Source: Natronococcus sp. A-GB1
GTDB taxonomy: Archaea; Halobacteriota; Halobacteria; Halobacteriales; Natrialbaceae
Assembly (NCBI RefSeq): GCF_029688845.1
Contig: NZ_JARUKW010000006.1
Coordinates: forward strand, 124,001-188,000
Direction of reading: 5' to 3'
Length of the DNA stretch: 64,000 nucleotides
Within the stretch, counting starts at the first letter, position 1, and each line of letters opens with the position of its first letter. Under the pieces are notes generated by a model, which was not told the origin of the DNA, did not search any database, and worked only from the letters and a program-made list of their open reading frames with translations. A program made the position numbers and the translations under genes. Shown here one piece after another: positions 31,713 through 39,698 of the stretch.

Positions 31713-33164
31713 TCAGTTTCCGTTCGATCCTTCGCTCCCGTCGACGCCCATCGCGTCGAACAGCGTCCGCTTGACCGCTTCTTCGGTGAGCTCGAGCAGG
31801 GTGTCTCGAGTGCCCTCCGAAATTTCGATCCCGGTAAAGATACCCAGCGGAATCTCCGCGCTGGCCTGCGTGGAGTGGCCCGCCGTCTCGCCCATCTCGC
31901 CGTAGGCGTCGTCGAGGACCTTTCCGATGTTGATGCGGATGTCCTTCGAGCGACCCGCGAGGAAGATCGTCTCGTCGGCGATACCGAAGACGGCGGTCGT
32001 CGTCACGCCCTCGAGATCGAGCAGGTGGCCCGCGGCCTGGGTCAGCGCCTCGCGGTCCCGGACGAAGCCGGCGTTCGAGACGAGGTGGCTCCCCTGGACG
32101 TCCCGGTTGGTGATCGCCTCGGCGAGGACGTCCAGCGTCTCGGGGGACATCGACGGCGATTCGACCTGCTCTAAGGTGTCGTGGTTCGCGAACGGGTAGA
32201 GGTAGGCGGCAGCGGTGAGGTCGGCGGGGGTAGTGTCGCGTTTGAAATCCAGGGTCTCCGCGCGGATCCCGTACAGCAAGGCGGTGGCGACCTCCTCGGA
32301 GACGTTCATATCGAACTCCTGGATGTACTTCGTCATGATCGTCGATGTCGAGGACATGTTCGGGCGGATGTCGACGAACTCGGGGTCGTAGGTCTCCTCG
32401 GCCTCGTGGTGGTCGATGACGATGTCGATCTCGAGGTTCATCTCGGAGGAGGTCGCGTGATCGACCAGCGCGACCGTGTCGTACACCCCGGGGTCGTCAA
32501 TCTCGTCCCACTGAACCAGATCGATTCCCAGCAGGTTGACGAACGCCCTGTTTTCCTGGTGGCCGACGTCGCCGAGGTAGACGATGTCGGCCTCGACTTC
32601 GAGGTGGTCGGCGATTGCCTGCAGGGCGGCGGCGCTGGCGATCGAGTCCGGATCCGGGCTGTCCTGGGTGAGGATCGCCATCCGCGAACCGGTCTCCTCG
32701 ACCAGCCGGGCGAGTTTCCCCGCGTTGTACTCGAGTTCGCCCGACTCGAGCGCCCGCAGGGCGGACTCGGCAATCACCGACGAGGGATTGATGACGATGT
32801 CGGCACCGAGCTCGGAGAGCTCGTCGCCCGAAACGGGGTCGCTCGCGCGCGCGACGAGGAACTGACTCTCGTCGTTTTTCGTGCGGATATGCTCGACGGC
32901 GGCCTTGTTTGCCTCGACGTCGGAGGCGAGAATCAGGACGACGTCTCGCTCGGCGACGAGGTCGGCGGCCTCGGGTTCGCGGATGTCGGCGGTGCGAGCG
33001 TCCAGATCCTGGTCGCGCAGGGATTCGACACGGCTCTCGTCGCGATCGATGATCACGACGTCCTTCCCCTGCTCGACGAGTTCTTCGGCGACGGCGTAGC
33101 CGACGCTCCCGCAGCCGAGAATCGCATAGTCCGAGATCGACGAAATAGTAACCCCCGTGCTCAT
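31713..33164 (-). CDS. DHH-family phosphoesterase with N-terminal TrkA-N domain
   Basis: A 483-residue protein. Residues about 12-130 are a Rossmann TrkA-N/RCK domain (YAILGCGSVGYAVAEELVEQ, VVIIDRDESRVESL). Residues about 160-320 are a DHH domain (LTQDSPDPDSIASAAALQAI, VIDHHEAEETYDPEFVDI). A DHHA1 domain follows with AGHSTQASAEIPLGIFTG. This combination is typical of archaeal NrnA/RecJ-like proteins, in which a nucleotide or NAD may gate phosphodiesterase activity, possibly on nanoRNA or cyclic dinucleotides. The metal-binding DHH is intact. Confidence 0.9.
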   Translation of the reverse strand: MSTGVTISSISDYAILGCGSVGYAVAEELVEQGKDVVIIDRDESRVESLRDQDLDARTADIREPEAADLVAERDVVLILASDVEANKAAVEHIRTKNDESQFLVARASDPVSGDELSELGADIVINPSSVIAESALRALESGELEYNAGKLARLVEETGSRMAILTQDSPDPDSIASAAALQAIADHLEVEADIVYLGDVGHQENRAFVNLLGIDLVQWDEIDDPGVYDTVALVDHATSSEMNLEIDIVIDHHEAEETYDPEFVDIRPNMSSTSTIMTKYIQEFDMNVSEEVATALLYGIRAETLDFKRDTTPADLTAAAYLYPFANHDTLEQVESPSMSPETLDVLAEAITNRDVQGSHLVSNAGFVRDREALTQAAGHLLDLEGVTTTAVFGIADETIFLAGRSKDIRINIGKVLDDAYGEMGETAGHSTQASAEIPLGIFTGIEISEGTRDTLLELTEEAVKRTLFDAMGVDGSEGSNGN

Positions 33165-33297
33165 GTGAGAGTGTGGTCGAACCGACCGTACTTAACGGTC
33201 CCGAAGATTGGAACGTCGGCATACGCTCGAGGAGAAGTCGATTCGACACGGCTCTCGTCGCTTTGGAGACGCCTGACACGGCGCCTCCCAAGGGAAA

Positions 33298-33308
33298 CGT
33301 ATATTTAT
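33298..33308 (+). promoter_or_regulatory. TATA box of tRNA-Lys
   Basis: CGTATATTTAT is centred about 30 bases before the first base of the mature tRNA, with a purine-rich BRE-like GGGAAA just upstream, a standard archaeal stable-RNA promoter. Confidence 0.6.
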
Positions 33309-33332
33309 CCAGGTCCGAAACTCGGAGGTACA

Positions 33333-33406
33333 GGGCCGGTAGCTCAGTCCGGCAGAGCGTCTGACTCTTAATCAGACGGTCGCGTGTTCAAATCGCGCCC
33401 GGCCCG
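33333..33406 (+). tRNA. tRNA-Lys (anticodon CTT)
   Basis: The acceptor stem GGGCCGG (33333-33339) pairs with CCGGCCC (33399-33405), with G33406 as discriminator. The anticodon stem TCTGA/TCAGA encloses the loop CTCTTAA, giving anticodon CTT. The T arm (stem 33382-33386 with 33394-33398) holds the loop TTCAAAT. No intron is seen. CCA is not encoded, as expected in haloarchaea. Confidence 0.95.
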
Positions 33407-33499
33407 CTTTTGCGACGAACGGTTTTGTGAGGAGCAAAGCGGCTAGAGCGATTTGAAAAAGACCAGAAAGGCGCAGCGGAGCGAGCAGTTCTGGACGTA

Positions 33500-33521
33500 G
33501 TTCACAATCGCGCCCGGTCCG
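33500..33521 (+). repeat. Degenerate copy of the tRNA-Lys 3' end (possible att scar)
   Basis: GTTCACAATCGCGCCCGGTC and the next two bases (CG) match the tRNA segment ending at 33406 with one inserted base and one substitution. It lies 94 bases after the tRNA end. Integrases often use tRNA 3' ends and leave such a direct duplication after an element is lost. The intervening stretch has no gene. Confidence 0.5.
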
Positions 33522-33590
33522 TCTTCCTCGAGAACCATCCCTCGAGCGCTCCGCAAGAGCGATATCGGTTCCGGCGAAGTGAACGGATGC

Positions 33591-34253
33591 ATGAGTATCA
33601 TCGCGGAGTTCACCGTCCCGTCCTCGGAGTTCGTCTTCGGCGACGTCTTCACCGAGGCGCCAGACACCACCATCGAACTCGAGCGAATTGTTCCGGCGAC
33701 GGGGTCGATGATGCCGTACTTCTGGGTTCGGTGTGAGGATCCAGAGGAGGTCGAGCGGGCGATCAGAACGCATCCGGCGGTCCACGATCTGACGCGGCTG
33801 GATTCGGTCGACGATTACGCGCTCTACCGAGCGAGCTGGGACGGCGACGTCCACGACCTGCTGTATGGGATCGGCGAAGCCGATGGGGTGATTCTCGAGG
33901 CCTACAGCACCGATAGCTGGTTTTTTCGGCTGCGGTTCCCGAACCACGACGCGCTCGCAGGATTCTACAACTTCTGTACGGATCACGAGATTTCGGTTCA
34001 CCTCGAGCGGGTGTACTCGCTGTCCGAGCACGTCAACTCGGGGCGACAGCTGGGACTGACGCCCGAACAACGCACGGCGCTCGTACTCGCGCTCAATCGA
34101 GGGTACTTCGACACGCCGAGCGAGGCCTCCCTGTCGGAGCTCGGCGCCGAACTCGGAATCACCCAGCAGGCGATGTCCAAACGGATCCGGGGTGGGACCA
34201 GGCAGGTCCTCATGACAGTGTTGCTCGATTCGGTCGATCGGGCTCCGAGATAG
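33591..34253 (+). CDS. HTH-10 (Bat-type) transcriptional regulator
   Basis: A 220-residue regulator starting MSIIAEFTVPSSEFVFGDVF, the usual N-terminal beta sensor of haloarchaeal Bat-like proteins. The C-terminal HTH-10 domain has LTPEQRTALVLALNRGYFDT, EASLSELGAELGITQQAMSK and RIRGGTRQVL. No PAS or GAF domain is present, so the ligand-sensing part is the short N-terminal domain. Its targets are unknown. The start at 33591 was preferred to one four codons earlier. Confidence 0.88.
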   Translation: MSIIAEFTVPSSEFVFGDVFTEAPDTTIELERIVPATGSMMPYFWVRCEDPEEVERAIRTHPAVHDLTRLDSVDDYALYRASWDGDVHDLLYGIGEADGVILEAYSTDSWFFRLRFPNHDALAGFYNFCTDHEISVHLERVYSLSEHVNSGRQLGLTPEQRTALVLALNRGYFDTPSEASLSELGAELGITQQAMSKRIRGGTRQVLMTVLLDSVDRAPR

Positions 34254-34327
34254 CTCCCCGGTTATAATTCCGTTGTTCGGACCACCCCCCATACTATTTT
34301 GGTTTGTGCCGGACGCGTTCGTACGGA

Positions 34328-35560
34328 ATGAGTGGCACCCACCCCGCCGATGTCGGCGTCGAACCGCCCGTCTCCCGTCCCCACCGACGGATACTCCGAC
34401 TCCTTCGCTCGAGGGACAAGCCCCTATCCGTAACCGACCTCGCGACGCGTTTCGCCATGAGGACCCCATCGTGCGAACTCGAGGACGGGTCGCCCGAGCG
34501 GATGCGAGTCGCCCTCGTTCACGTTCACCTCCCAAAGCTGGCGGATTCCGGGCTCGTCGAGTGGGATCGTGAACGTCAGGTGGTCCGGGCGGCGGACGCT
34601 CGAGAGTGTGCCGATGATGCCGGAGACGACACGGATCAAGACCACGGGCAGCCCTTCGACGGGCGTCAGCTCGGGGCGTGGCTGTGCTGTCCGAGCTGTG
34701 GCCGCCGCGACGTAACCCGCGTTCGCGTGGGCGCCGACCTCGAACTCGAGTGTCACGACTGCGGACGCGATGAGACGCTCTCGCTCGAGCGACGGCCCGA
34801 GGGACAGTCCGGCGATTCCGAGTCGAACCCGTCCACGGGTGGCGACAGAAACGCTCGCGAGCGGGCGCTCAAGGCGTCGAACGAGCGGTTAGAGCAGTTC
34901 GCCTACGCCGCCAGTCACGACCTCCAGGAGCCGCTGCGGATGGTTTCGGGGTACCTGCAGCTGATCGAGGGGCGCTACGGGGACGAACTCGACGCCGACG
35001 GCGAGGAGTTTCTGGCGTACGCGGTCGACGGCGCCGACCGGATGCGCGAGATGATCGACGGGCTGCTCGCGTACTCGAGGATCGAGACGCAGGGAACCGC
35101 GTTCGAACCGGTCGCCCTCGAGGCGGTGCTCGAGGACGTGCGCAAGGATCTGGAGGTTCGAATCGAGGAGACCGACGCGGACGTGACGATCGGATCGCTG
35201 CCCCGCGTCGAGGGCGACGAGACACAGCTACGCCAGCTCTTTCAGAATCTCGTCTCGAACGCCCTCGAGTACAGCGGCGACGACCGACCGATCGTTCGGG
35301 TCGAGGCCGAACGCGACGGCTCCGAGTGGCTCGTCGCCGTTCGCGACGAGGGGATCGGGATCGAATCGACGAACCAGGAGCGGATCTTCGACGTCTTCGA
35401 GCGGCTTCACGGTGACCACGAACGGCGGGGGACGGGGATCGGGCTCGCGATCTGCGAACGGATCGCCGAGCGCCACGGCGGCGAGATTCGGGTCGACTCC
35501 GAGCCCGGCGAGGGGGCGGCGTTCGTACTGACGCTGCCGGCACTCGGATGCCGTCCGTGA
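34328..35560 (+). CDS. Fusion of DUF7344-like HTH, zinc ribbon and histidine kinase
   Basis: A 410-residue protein with an unusual order. Residues about 18-92 are a winged-helix domain (RPHRRILRLLRSRDKPLSVT, VALVHVHLPKLADSGLVEWD). Residues about 120-150 hold two CxxC pairs (CCPSCGRRD, CHDCGRDE), a zinc ribbon. Residues about 178-405 are HisKA plus HATPase_c with phospho-acceptor His197 (QFAYAASHDLQEPLRMVSGY), N box FQNLVSNALEYSG, G1 VRDEGIGI and G2 GTGIGLAI. It has no membrane segment, so it is a cytosolic kinase that may bind DNA directly. No response regulator is adjacent. Confidence 0.87.
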   Translation: MSGTHPADVGVEPPVSRPHRRILRLLRSRDKPLSVTDLATRFAMRTPSCELEDGSPERMRVALVHVHLPKLADSGLVEWDRERQVVRAADARECADDAGDDTDQDHGQPFDGRQLGAWLCCPSCGRRDVTRVRVGADLELECHDCGRDETLSLERRPEGQSGDSESNPSTGGDRNARERALKASNERLEQFAYAASHDLQEPLRMVSGYLQLIEGRYGDELDADGEEFLAYAVDGADRMREMIDGLLAYSRIETQGTAFEPVALEAVLEDVRKDLEVRIEETDADVTIGSLPRVEGDETQLRQLFQNLVSNALEYSGDDRPIVRVEAERDGSEWLVAVRDEGIGIESTNQERIFDVFERLHGDHERRGTGIGLAICERIAERHGGEIRVDSEPGEGAAFVLTLPALGCRP

Positions 35561-35681
35561 TCGTCTCCTCGACCGAACCGCGATCGAGTGAAATCGAACC
35601 CGAACGGCTATTGTCGAACGGCGACCACGTCCGCGCGTGAACGCTGATAGCCCACGAACGACTCCCACCGAGGAGACGGCT

Positions 35682-36205
35682 ATGAGAGTCGTCTCTCTCA
35701 CGGGACCGAGCGACTCGGGGAAGCGACGCTCGTCGAGAAGCTCGTTCCGCGACTGGCCGAGTCGGGTCGAGTCGCGACCGTCAAGTCGATCCACCACGAT
35801 ATCGAGATCGACACACCGGGTGCCGACACCTACCGTCATCGAACCGCGGGTGCCGAAGCGGTCGTCGGCGTGACGCCCAAGCTCACCTTCGACATCACCG
35901 CTCGAGGGAAGCGCGCCCCGCCCGACGAACCCGGCGAGGTGTTCTTCCGGACGGACAACCCCGAACTTCGGGCGCTCTCGAGTACCCTCGGCCGACTCGA
36001 GCGCCGCGGCTACGACATCGTCGTCGTCGAGGGGTTCCCAGCGGCGCCGCTGCCGACGATCCTCGTCGGCGACCGGGATCCCGAGGCGGTCGGCGGTGAG
36101 GTCGTCGGCACGGGGAGCGAGGACCTTGCCGGGCTCGTCGAGACGGTGCGCGGCCTCGAGCCCCTCGCGACGCGTGTGGAGTCCTCGGACGCAGGCGAGA
36201 CCTGA
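35682..36205 (+). pseudogene. mobB: mobB (molybdopterin-guanine dinucleotide synthesis), frameshifted in the P-loop
   Basis: The reading frame starts MRVVSLTGPSDSGK (ATG at 35682; a GTG 45 bases upstream is also in frame) and would continue TTLVEKLVPRLAESGRVATV if one A were restored after base 35723, where AAGCGACG stands for expected AAGACGACG. Beyond the shift the other frame runs open to 36205 with VKSIHHDIEIDTPGADTYRH, ITARGKRAPP and GYDIVVVEGFP, all MobB features. Only this one lesion is seen, so it is either a very recent pseudogene or a base-calling error. MobB aids insertion of the GMP moiety into molybdenum cofactor. Confidence 0.8.
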
Positions 36206-36323
36206 TTCGCCCGGTCGCCGATCCCGAAGATGGGACTGGGGCATGTCCCACCGATGCTGTTGGCTTTCGCGGACCGCTATGCTCGCAGCCGTCGTCGATC
36301 GGCTTCGTTCGTTCCGTCTCCCA

Positions 36324-36356
36324 AACTATAGATAAATCAGACTATTATCTATAGTT
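36324..36356. promoter_or_regulatory. 12-bp perfect inverted repeat upstream of HTH-10 gene
   Basis: AACTATAGATAA (36324-36335) and TTATCTATAGTT (36345-36356) are exact inverse complements with a 9-base spacer, in an AT-rich stretch within GC-rich sequence. It lies about 80 bases before the ATG of the regulator at 36434, with a TATA-like GATAAATTT at 36379-36387 between them. The position suits an operator, possibly autoregulatory. Confidence 0.6.
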
Positions 36357-36433
36357 GATTTTCACTTCAGTAGATGCTGATAAATTTGGAAGTGCGGTTA
36401 TTGTGTTTCCTCCTGTATCTGTGAGTGAGAACA

Positions 36434-37102
36434 ATGACATCCATTGCGGACCTCGAGATTCCGGGCGACGGAACCGGACTGGCCGAGCTGTTCGACGCCG
36501 TCCCATCGCTCACCTGCGAGATGGAGCAGGTCATCGCCTCGAGCGGCCACGGACTGTGGCTGTCCGGTCCCTCGAAGGAGGAGATCGAAGCCGCGATGGC
36601 GGACGCTGCCGCGATCGAGGACTACTCGCTGATCAGCAGCGACGACGACCGCTGGCTGTACGACATCGAGTTCGATCCCGGGACGGTCGACCCCCTCGAG
36701 CTCGTCCTCGAGGAGGACGGCACCGTCCTCAGCGCGTCGGCCTCGGGCGGCTCCTGGCTTCTGAGCGTACGCGTCCTCGAGCGCGAGGACGTGAGCTCGC
36801 TGTACGACCGCCTCGTCGACAACGACGTGACGCCGACGATCGTCCGCCTGTTCGACGTCGCCGACGAGAGCCACTCCCAGTGTGGCCTCACCCAGCGCCA
36901 GTACGAGACGCTGGTCGCGGCGATCGACCACGGCTACTTCGAGATCCCCCGCGAGGTCTCGATGCAGGAGCTCTCCGAGGAGCTCGGCATCTCCCACCAG
37001 GCGCTCTCCGAGCGCCTGCGCCGGGCCTACCGGGCGCTGGTCACCTCCGAACTCAACGTCGCTGAGGAGGAGGCGACCGCCCCGCCAGTCCCGTCCGACT
37101 GA
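36434..37102 (+). CDS. HTH-10 (Bat-type) transcriptional regulator
   Basis: A 222-residue regulator with a divergent N-terminal sensor (MTSIADLEIPGDGTGLAELF) and a C-terminal HTH-10 domain (LTQRQYETLVAAIDHGYFEI, VSMQELSEELGISHQALSER). It is the second such regulator within 3 kb. Its upstream region carries the 12-bp inverted repeat at 36324-36356, the best candidate for its binding site. The ATG at 36434 is preferred over an in-frame GTG at 36425. Confidence 0.88.
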   Translation: MTSIADLEIPGDGTGLAELFDAVPSLTCEMEQVIASSGHGLWLSGPSKEEIEAAMADAAAIEDYSLISSDDDRWLYDIEFDPGTVDPLELVLEEDGTVLSASASGGSWLLSVRVLEREDVSSLYDRLVDNDVTPTIVRLFDVADESHSQCGLTQRQYETLVAAIDHGYFEIPREVSMQELSEELGISHQALSERLRRAYRALVTSELNVAEEEATAPPVPSD

Positions 37103-37236
37103 CGACAGCACCGTCCCCGGCCGGCTCTCGAGTTCTGCCCCTCGCGTTTTGCCGTAACGGCCGCGCAACTGACCACACCGCGTACCGAACCGACCACACC
37201 GCGTACTGTTATTAGCCGTCCGCGACGTGTTGGCGT

Positions 37237-38004
37237 ATGCACGTCGATACCGATGATGGCGTCCTCGAGATCAGGTTCGATCGACCCGGCGTTCTCAACG
37301 CGATGAGTCAGGCGGTCGCCACGGAACTGGCCGAAACGATCGAGCGGGCCGATCCCGACGACCACCACGCGATCGTCATCTCAGGAGAGGGCGACGCGTT
37401 CAGCGCCGGCGGGGACATCGAGGCGATGGCCGAACCGCCCAGCCCACCTCGTGAGTCCTACGAGGAGGTCACCGAGACGTTCGGCCGAGTCGTCGAGGCG
37501 ATGCTCGAGTCACCGGTGCCGATCGTCGCGAAGGTAAACGGCGACGCCATCGGGGCCGGGCTGGCCGTCGTCGCCCTCTCGGATATCGCCTACGCCAGCG
37601 AGGACGCCACCTTCTCCTGTGCGTTCGTCAGGGTCGGGCTCATCCCCGACACCGGCGGCACGTTCATGCTGCCTCACATCGTCGGCCTGCGGGCCGCCAA
37701 GAAGCTCGCGTTCACCGGGGAGTTCTTCGACGCCAGCAGAGCGGCCGACCTCGAGTTGGTCAACGAGGCCGTTCCCGCGGACGAACTCGACGACCGGGTC
37801 CGAGAGACGGTCGAGCGACTCGGACGCCGGCCAACCGACGTGATCGGGATGACCAAGCAGGCGCTCCACGAGAACATGGCCCGCCACTGGCGGGAAGCCG
37901 CCGACTACGAGAACACCCTCCAGGTCCAGGCCCGGGGCTCGGACTCCCACGAGGAGGGGGTCGCGGCCTTCCTCGAGGGGCGTGAACCGGAGTTCAACGA
38001 ATGA
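37237..38004 (+). CDS. Enoyl-CoA hydratase/isomerase family protein
   Basis: A 255-residue crotonase-fold enzyme. MHVDTDDGVLEIRFDRPGVL is the typical N-terminus; the oxyanion-hole segments are SGEGDAFSAGGDIEAMA and GDAIGAGLAVVALSDIAYAS; SCAFVRVGLIPDTGGTFMLP has Asp in the place of one catalytic acid. It acts on a CoA thioester, probably in fatty or amino acid degradation. The stop codon (38002-38004) directly abuts the conserved end of the IS element, so its last residues could have been affected by the insertion, although EGREPEFNE resembles the usual ending. Confidence 0.88.
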   Translation: MHVDTDDGVLEIRFDRPGVLNAMSQAVATELAETIERADPDDHHAIVISGEGDAFSAGGDIEAMAEPPSPPRESYEEVTETFGRVVEAMLESPVPIVAKVNGDAIGAGLAVVALSDIAYASEDATFSCAFVRVGLIPDTGGTFMLPHIVGLRAAKKLAFTGEFFDASRAADLELVNEAVPADELDDRVRETVERLGRRPTDVIGMTKQALHENMARHWREAADYENTLQVQARGSDSHEEGVAAFLEGREPEFNE

Positions 38005-38160
38005 CATCCTCCCCGCCGTGAACGGCGGGGTTTCCTCGCGCTGGGGGGTATCGACTACCGGCCCACGGAGGCAACTTGCGGGTTCGTATGCTCCTCGTTG
38101 GGACGGGGGGAGCGTGATGACTCCAACCATTCGTGGTTGTCCCACTTGAGGCATACAGGC
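38005..38160 (-). ncRNA. Probable omega-RNA (sotRNA) at the tnpB 3' end
   Basis: TnpB proteins use a guide RNA made from the 3' end of their own gene and the element end; in Halobacterium such sense-overlapping transcripts (sotRNAs) of IS1341 genes are known. Here the minus-strand scaffold would end with the hairpin at 38011-38030 and AGGATGTCA, so the guide would continue below 38004, into the antisense of the enoyl-CoA hydratase 3' end (TTCGTTGAACTCCGG). The 5' limit is a guess. Confidence 0.5.
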
Positions 38161-39332
38161 CGTGCCATCGACCGTGTTACCGCTGTCTGCCGTCTCAAGA
38201 ACGTCTCTGACGCCACGAGGTCGGCGTGCCCCTCGAAGCCACACGGACACGTCAGAGTGTCTCTGTGACGTGTCGTGTCCTCTGTCGAACCGCAGTTCGG
38301 ACACTCCTGACTCGTCCACGCCTCAGACCGTACTTCTACCGAGATACCGTATTCCTCAGCGGTACACGCCAGTCGATTCACGAACGCTCTAAACGCCCAG
38401 AAATTGTGCGTCTTGGCGTTCGTCTCTACCGACCAGTGCGTCTCAAGCACGTCCGTCAGCGCCCCGACGTACACTGTCGAAACACCCTCGTCGTACAGAC
38501 GTTCGATGAGGTCACGCGCGAGTGCGTCTTGAGCGTGGTCACGTCGCTTGGTGCGCCGGTCGTACAGGCGTCGGATTCGGTGACTGCTGTATCGACCGTC
38601 TTCCAAGAGTGATTGGAGGCGGGCAATTTCTCGCGTGGTTTCGCGGAATCGTTTGAACAGGTCTCGTCCTTTGTACAGGTATTGCTGGCCGGTTGTAGTT
38701 GTGCAGGCGACGAGGGTGTTTGCACCGATGTCCAGAGCGGCTTCTTCCGAAGCCAGTGGTTGTGCCAGTCGAGAATCATCGACGGTGACTGGCTGAAAGG
38801 CCCTGAATGCCTGTGCTTGCTCGTCGTAGAACAACTCCAACCGGCCCTGCTTCTCGTACTCCTTCCAATTGGGGTCGCCTCGAACTTCAAGGAGGAGACG
38901 TTCGCGGTGTCCCAACCCGTATTCGTCTTTCAGGTCTTGACCGACGAGAATTTCGAGGCGGGAGTATTCACCCCATTCGACAGAGTACGATGTGTTTCGG
39001 ATATACGTGCGGAGTTCTCGCCCTTCATCTGCGTTACCCCAGAATCCGGGCTTACCGTTGGCTTCACCCGTCTTCTTGAGGCTGAAGAACGATTTCCACG
39101 CTTCGCGGTTCTTGCGTTCGATTTGCTGAACCGTGGACGCGCCGAGAACCCCGCCATAGCGACCGCGATACTCGCTGATTTCCCACACGTCGGCGTCTGG
39201 GTCTTCATAGTTCTCGCGGCGCTCGTAGTTGAGTTCGTTCCAGAGAGCGGCAGAAGCGTCCAAGAGGCGTCGAAGCAACTCCTCGTCCTCGTCGGACTGC
39301 GGAATCACCTCGAACGTGTTGGCTCGCTTCAT
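38055..39332 (-). CDS. tnpB: TnpB-type RNA-guided nuclease homologue, RuvC Glu replaced
   Basis: A 425-residue TnpB. The RuvC-I Asp is D201 ([11 protein letters not shown]), and the RuvC-III Asp is D371 (GHADLVASE). The zinc finger has C344/C347 (CPNC) and C362/C364 (CPC). At the RuvC-II strand, where active nucleases read V-x-E-D-L, the sequence is [11 protein letters not shown]: Gly290-Ala291 instead of Glu-Asp. Unless E297 substitutes, DNA cleavage should be lost, as in naturally dead TnpB-derived regulators. The N-terminus [20 protein letters not shown] is intact, and the frame is uninterrupted. Confidence 0.88.
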   Translation of the reverse strand: MKRANTFEVIPQSDEDEELLRRLLDASAALWNELNYERRENYEDPDADVWEISEYRGRYGGVLGASTVQQIERKNREAWKSFFSLKKTGEANGKPGFWGNADEGRELRTYIRNTSYSVEWGEYSRLEILVGQDLKDEYGLGHRERLLLEVRGDPNWKEYEKQGRLELFYDEQAQAFRAFQPVTVDDSRLAQPLASEEAALDIGANTLVACTTTTGQQYLYKGRDLFKRFRETTREIARLQSLLEDGRYSSHRIRRLYDRRTKRRDHAQDALARDLIERLYDEGVSTVYVGALTDVLETHWSVETNAKTHNFWAFRAFVNRLACTAEEYGISVEVRSEAWTSQECPNCGSTEDTTRHRDTLTCPCGFEGHADLVASETFLRRQTAVTRSMARPVCLKWDNHEWLESSRSPRPNEEHTNPQVASVGR

Positions 39333-39354
39333 CGGCTACTGTTTGTATCGGAAC

Positions 39355-39379
39355 ACACATAAAAATGTGGTTTATGTGT
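39355..39379. promoter_or_regulatory. Inverted repeat in the tnpB / small-gene divergent promoter
   Basis: ACACATAAA (39355-39363) and TTTATGTGT (39371-39379) are exact inverse complements with a 7-base spacer, within the 53 bases between the two divergent start codons. Both start codons are so close that one bound regulator would affect both genes. The ribbon-helix-helix-like product of the plus-strand gene is a candidate binder. Confidence 0.5.
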
Positions 39380-39385
39380 TACTGT

Positions 39386-39523
39386 ATGGTCGAAGTTCGC
39401 ATCGAGTTCGATGACGATGAACAGTACGAGCGGTTGAAAGAACTGAAGACGCACCGTGGATTAACGTGGAAGGGATTGCTCCTTGAGGGCGAAAAGAAAG
39501 TCCGAGAGGATACCCCGGAGTAA
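39386..39523 (+). CDS. 45-residue RHH-like protein associated with tnpB
   Basis: MVEVRIEFDDDEQYERLKEL is followed by KTHRGLTWKGLLLEGEKKVR and ends EDTPE. One beta-strand followed by two helices is the layout of ribbon-helix-helix (CopG/MetJ-type) DNA-binding proteins, with LTWKGLLLEG as the turn to the second helix. It is divergent from tnpB, lies inside the IS ends, and probably regulates the element. The assignment comes from predicted secondary structure only. Confidence 0.7.
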   Translation: MVEVRIEFDDDEQYERLKELKTHRGLTWKGLLLEGEKKVREDTPE

Positions 39524-39698
39524 TCGTCGAGCGTGGATTGTGAAGTGGAGTGTCGGATTCACGCCCGCCCTAAAGGGCGGGACTCTCTCCTTGAGTCAGG
39601 TAGTTGACCGACGCCCGATTTCGCCCGCGAGAACACTCGAGTCGCAAGCCACCGCAAGCAACACCATTGTACGGTTCTTCGTCGTGTTTCAAATCGCA

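Larger units (their letters stand above)
38004..39600 (-). mobile_element. IS1341-type (IS200/IS605 group) element with tnpB and a small divergent gene
   Basis: The element holds tnpB on the minus strand, a 45-residue gene on the plus strand and imperfectly defined ends. The tnpB-3' end carries the hairpin CCCCGCCGTGAACGGCGGGG (38011-38030) next to TGACATCCT; the other end carries CCCGCCCTAAAGGGCGGG (39564-39581). No tnpA is present, so it would depend on a transposase in trans. The outer limits are estimates within about 20 bases. Confidence 0.8.

Noticed and set aside
33443-33673. Minus-strand frame across the region after tRNA-Lys
   Set aside because: It overlaps the start of the HTH-10 gene and shows no family similarity; the segment is better explained as the flank of an att-like duplication.
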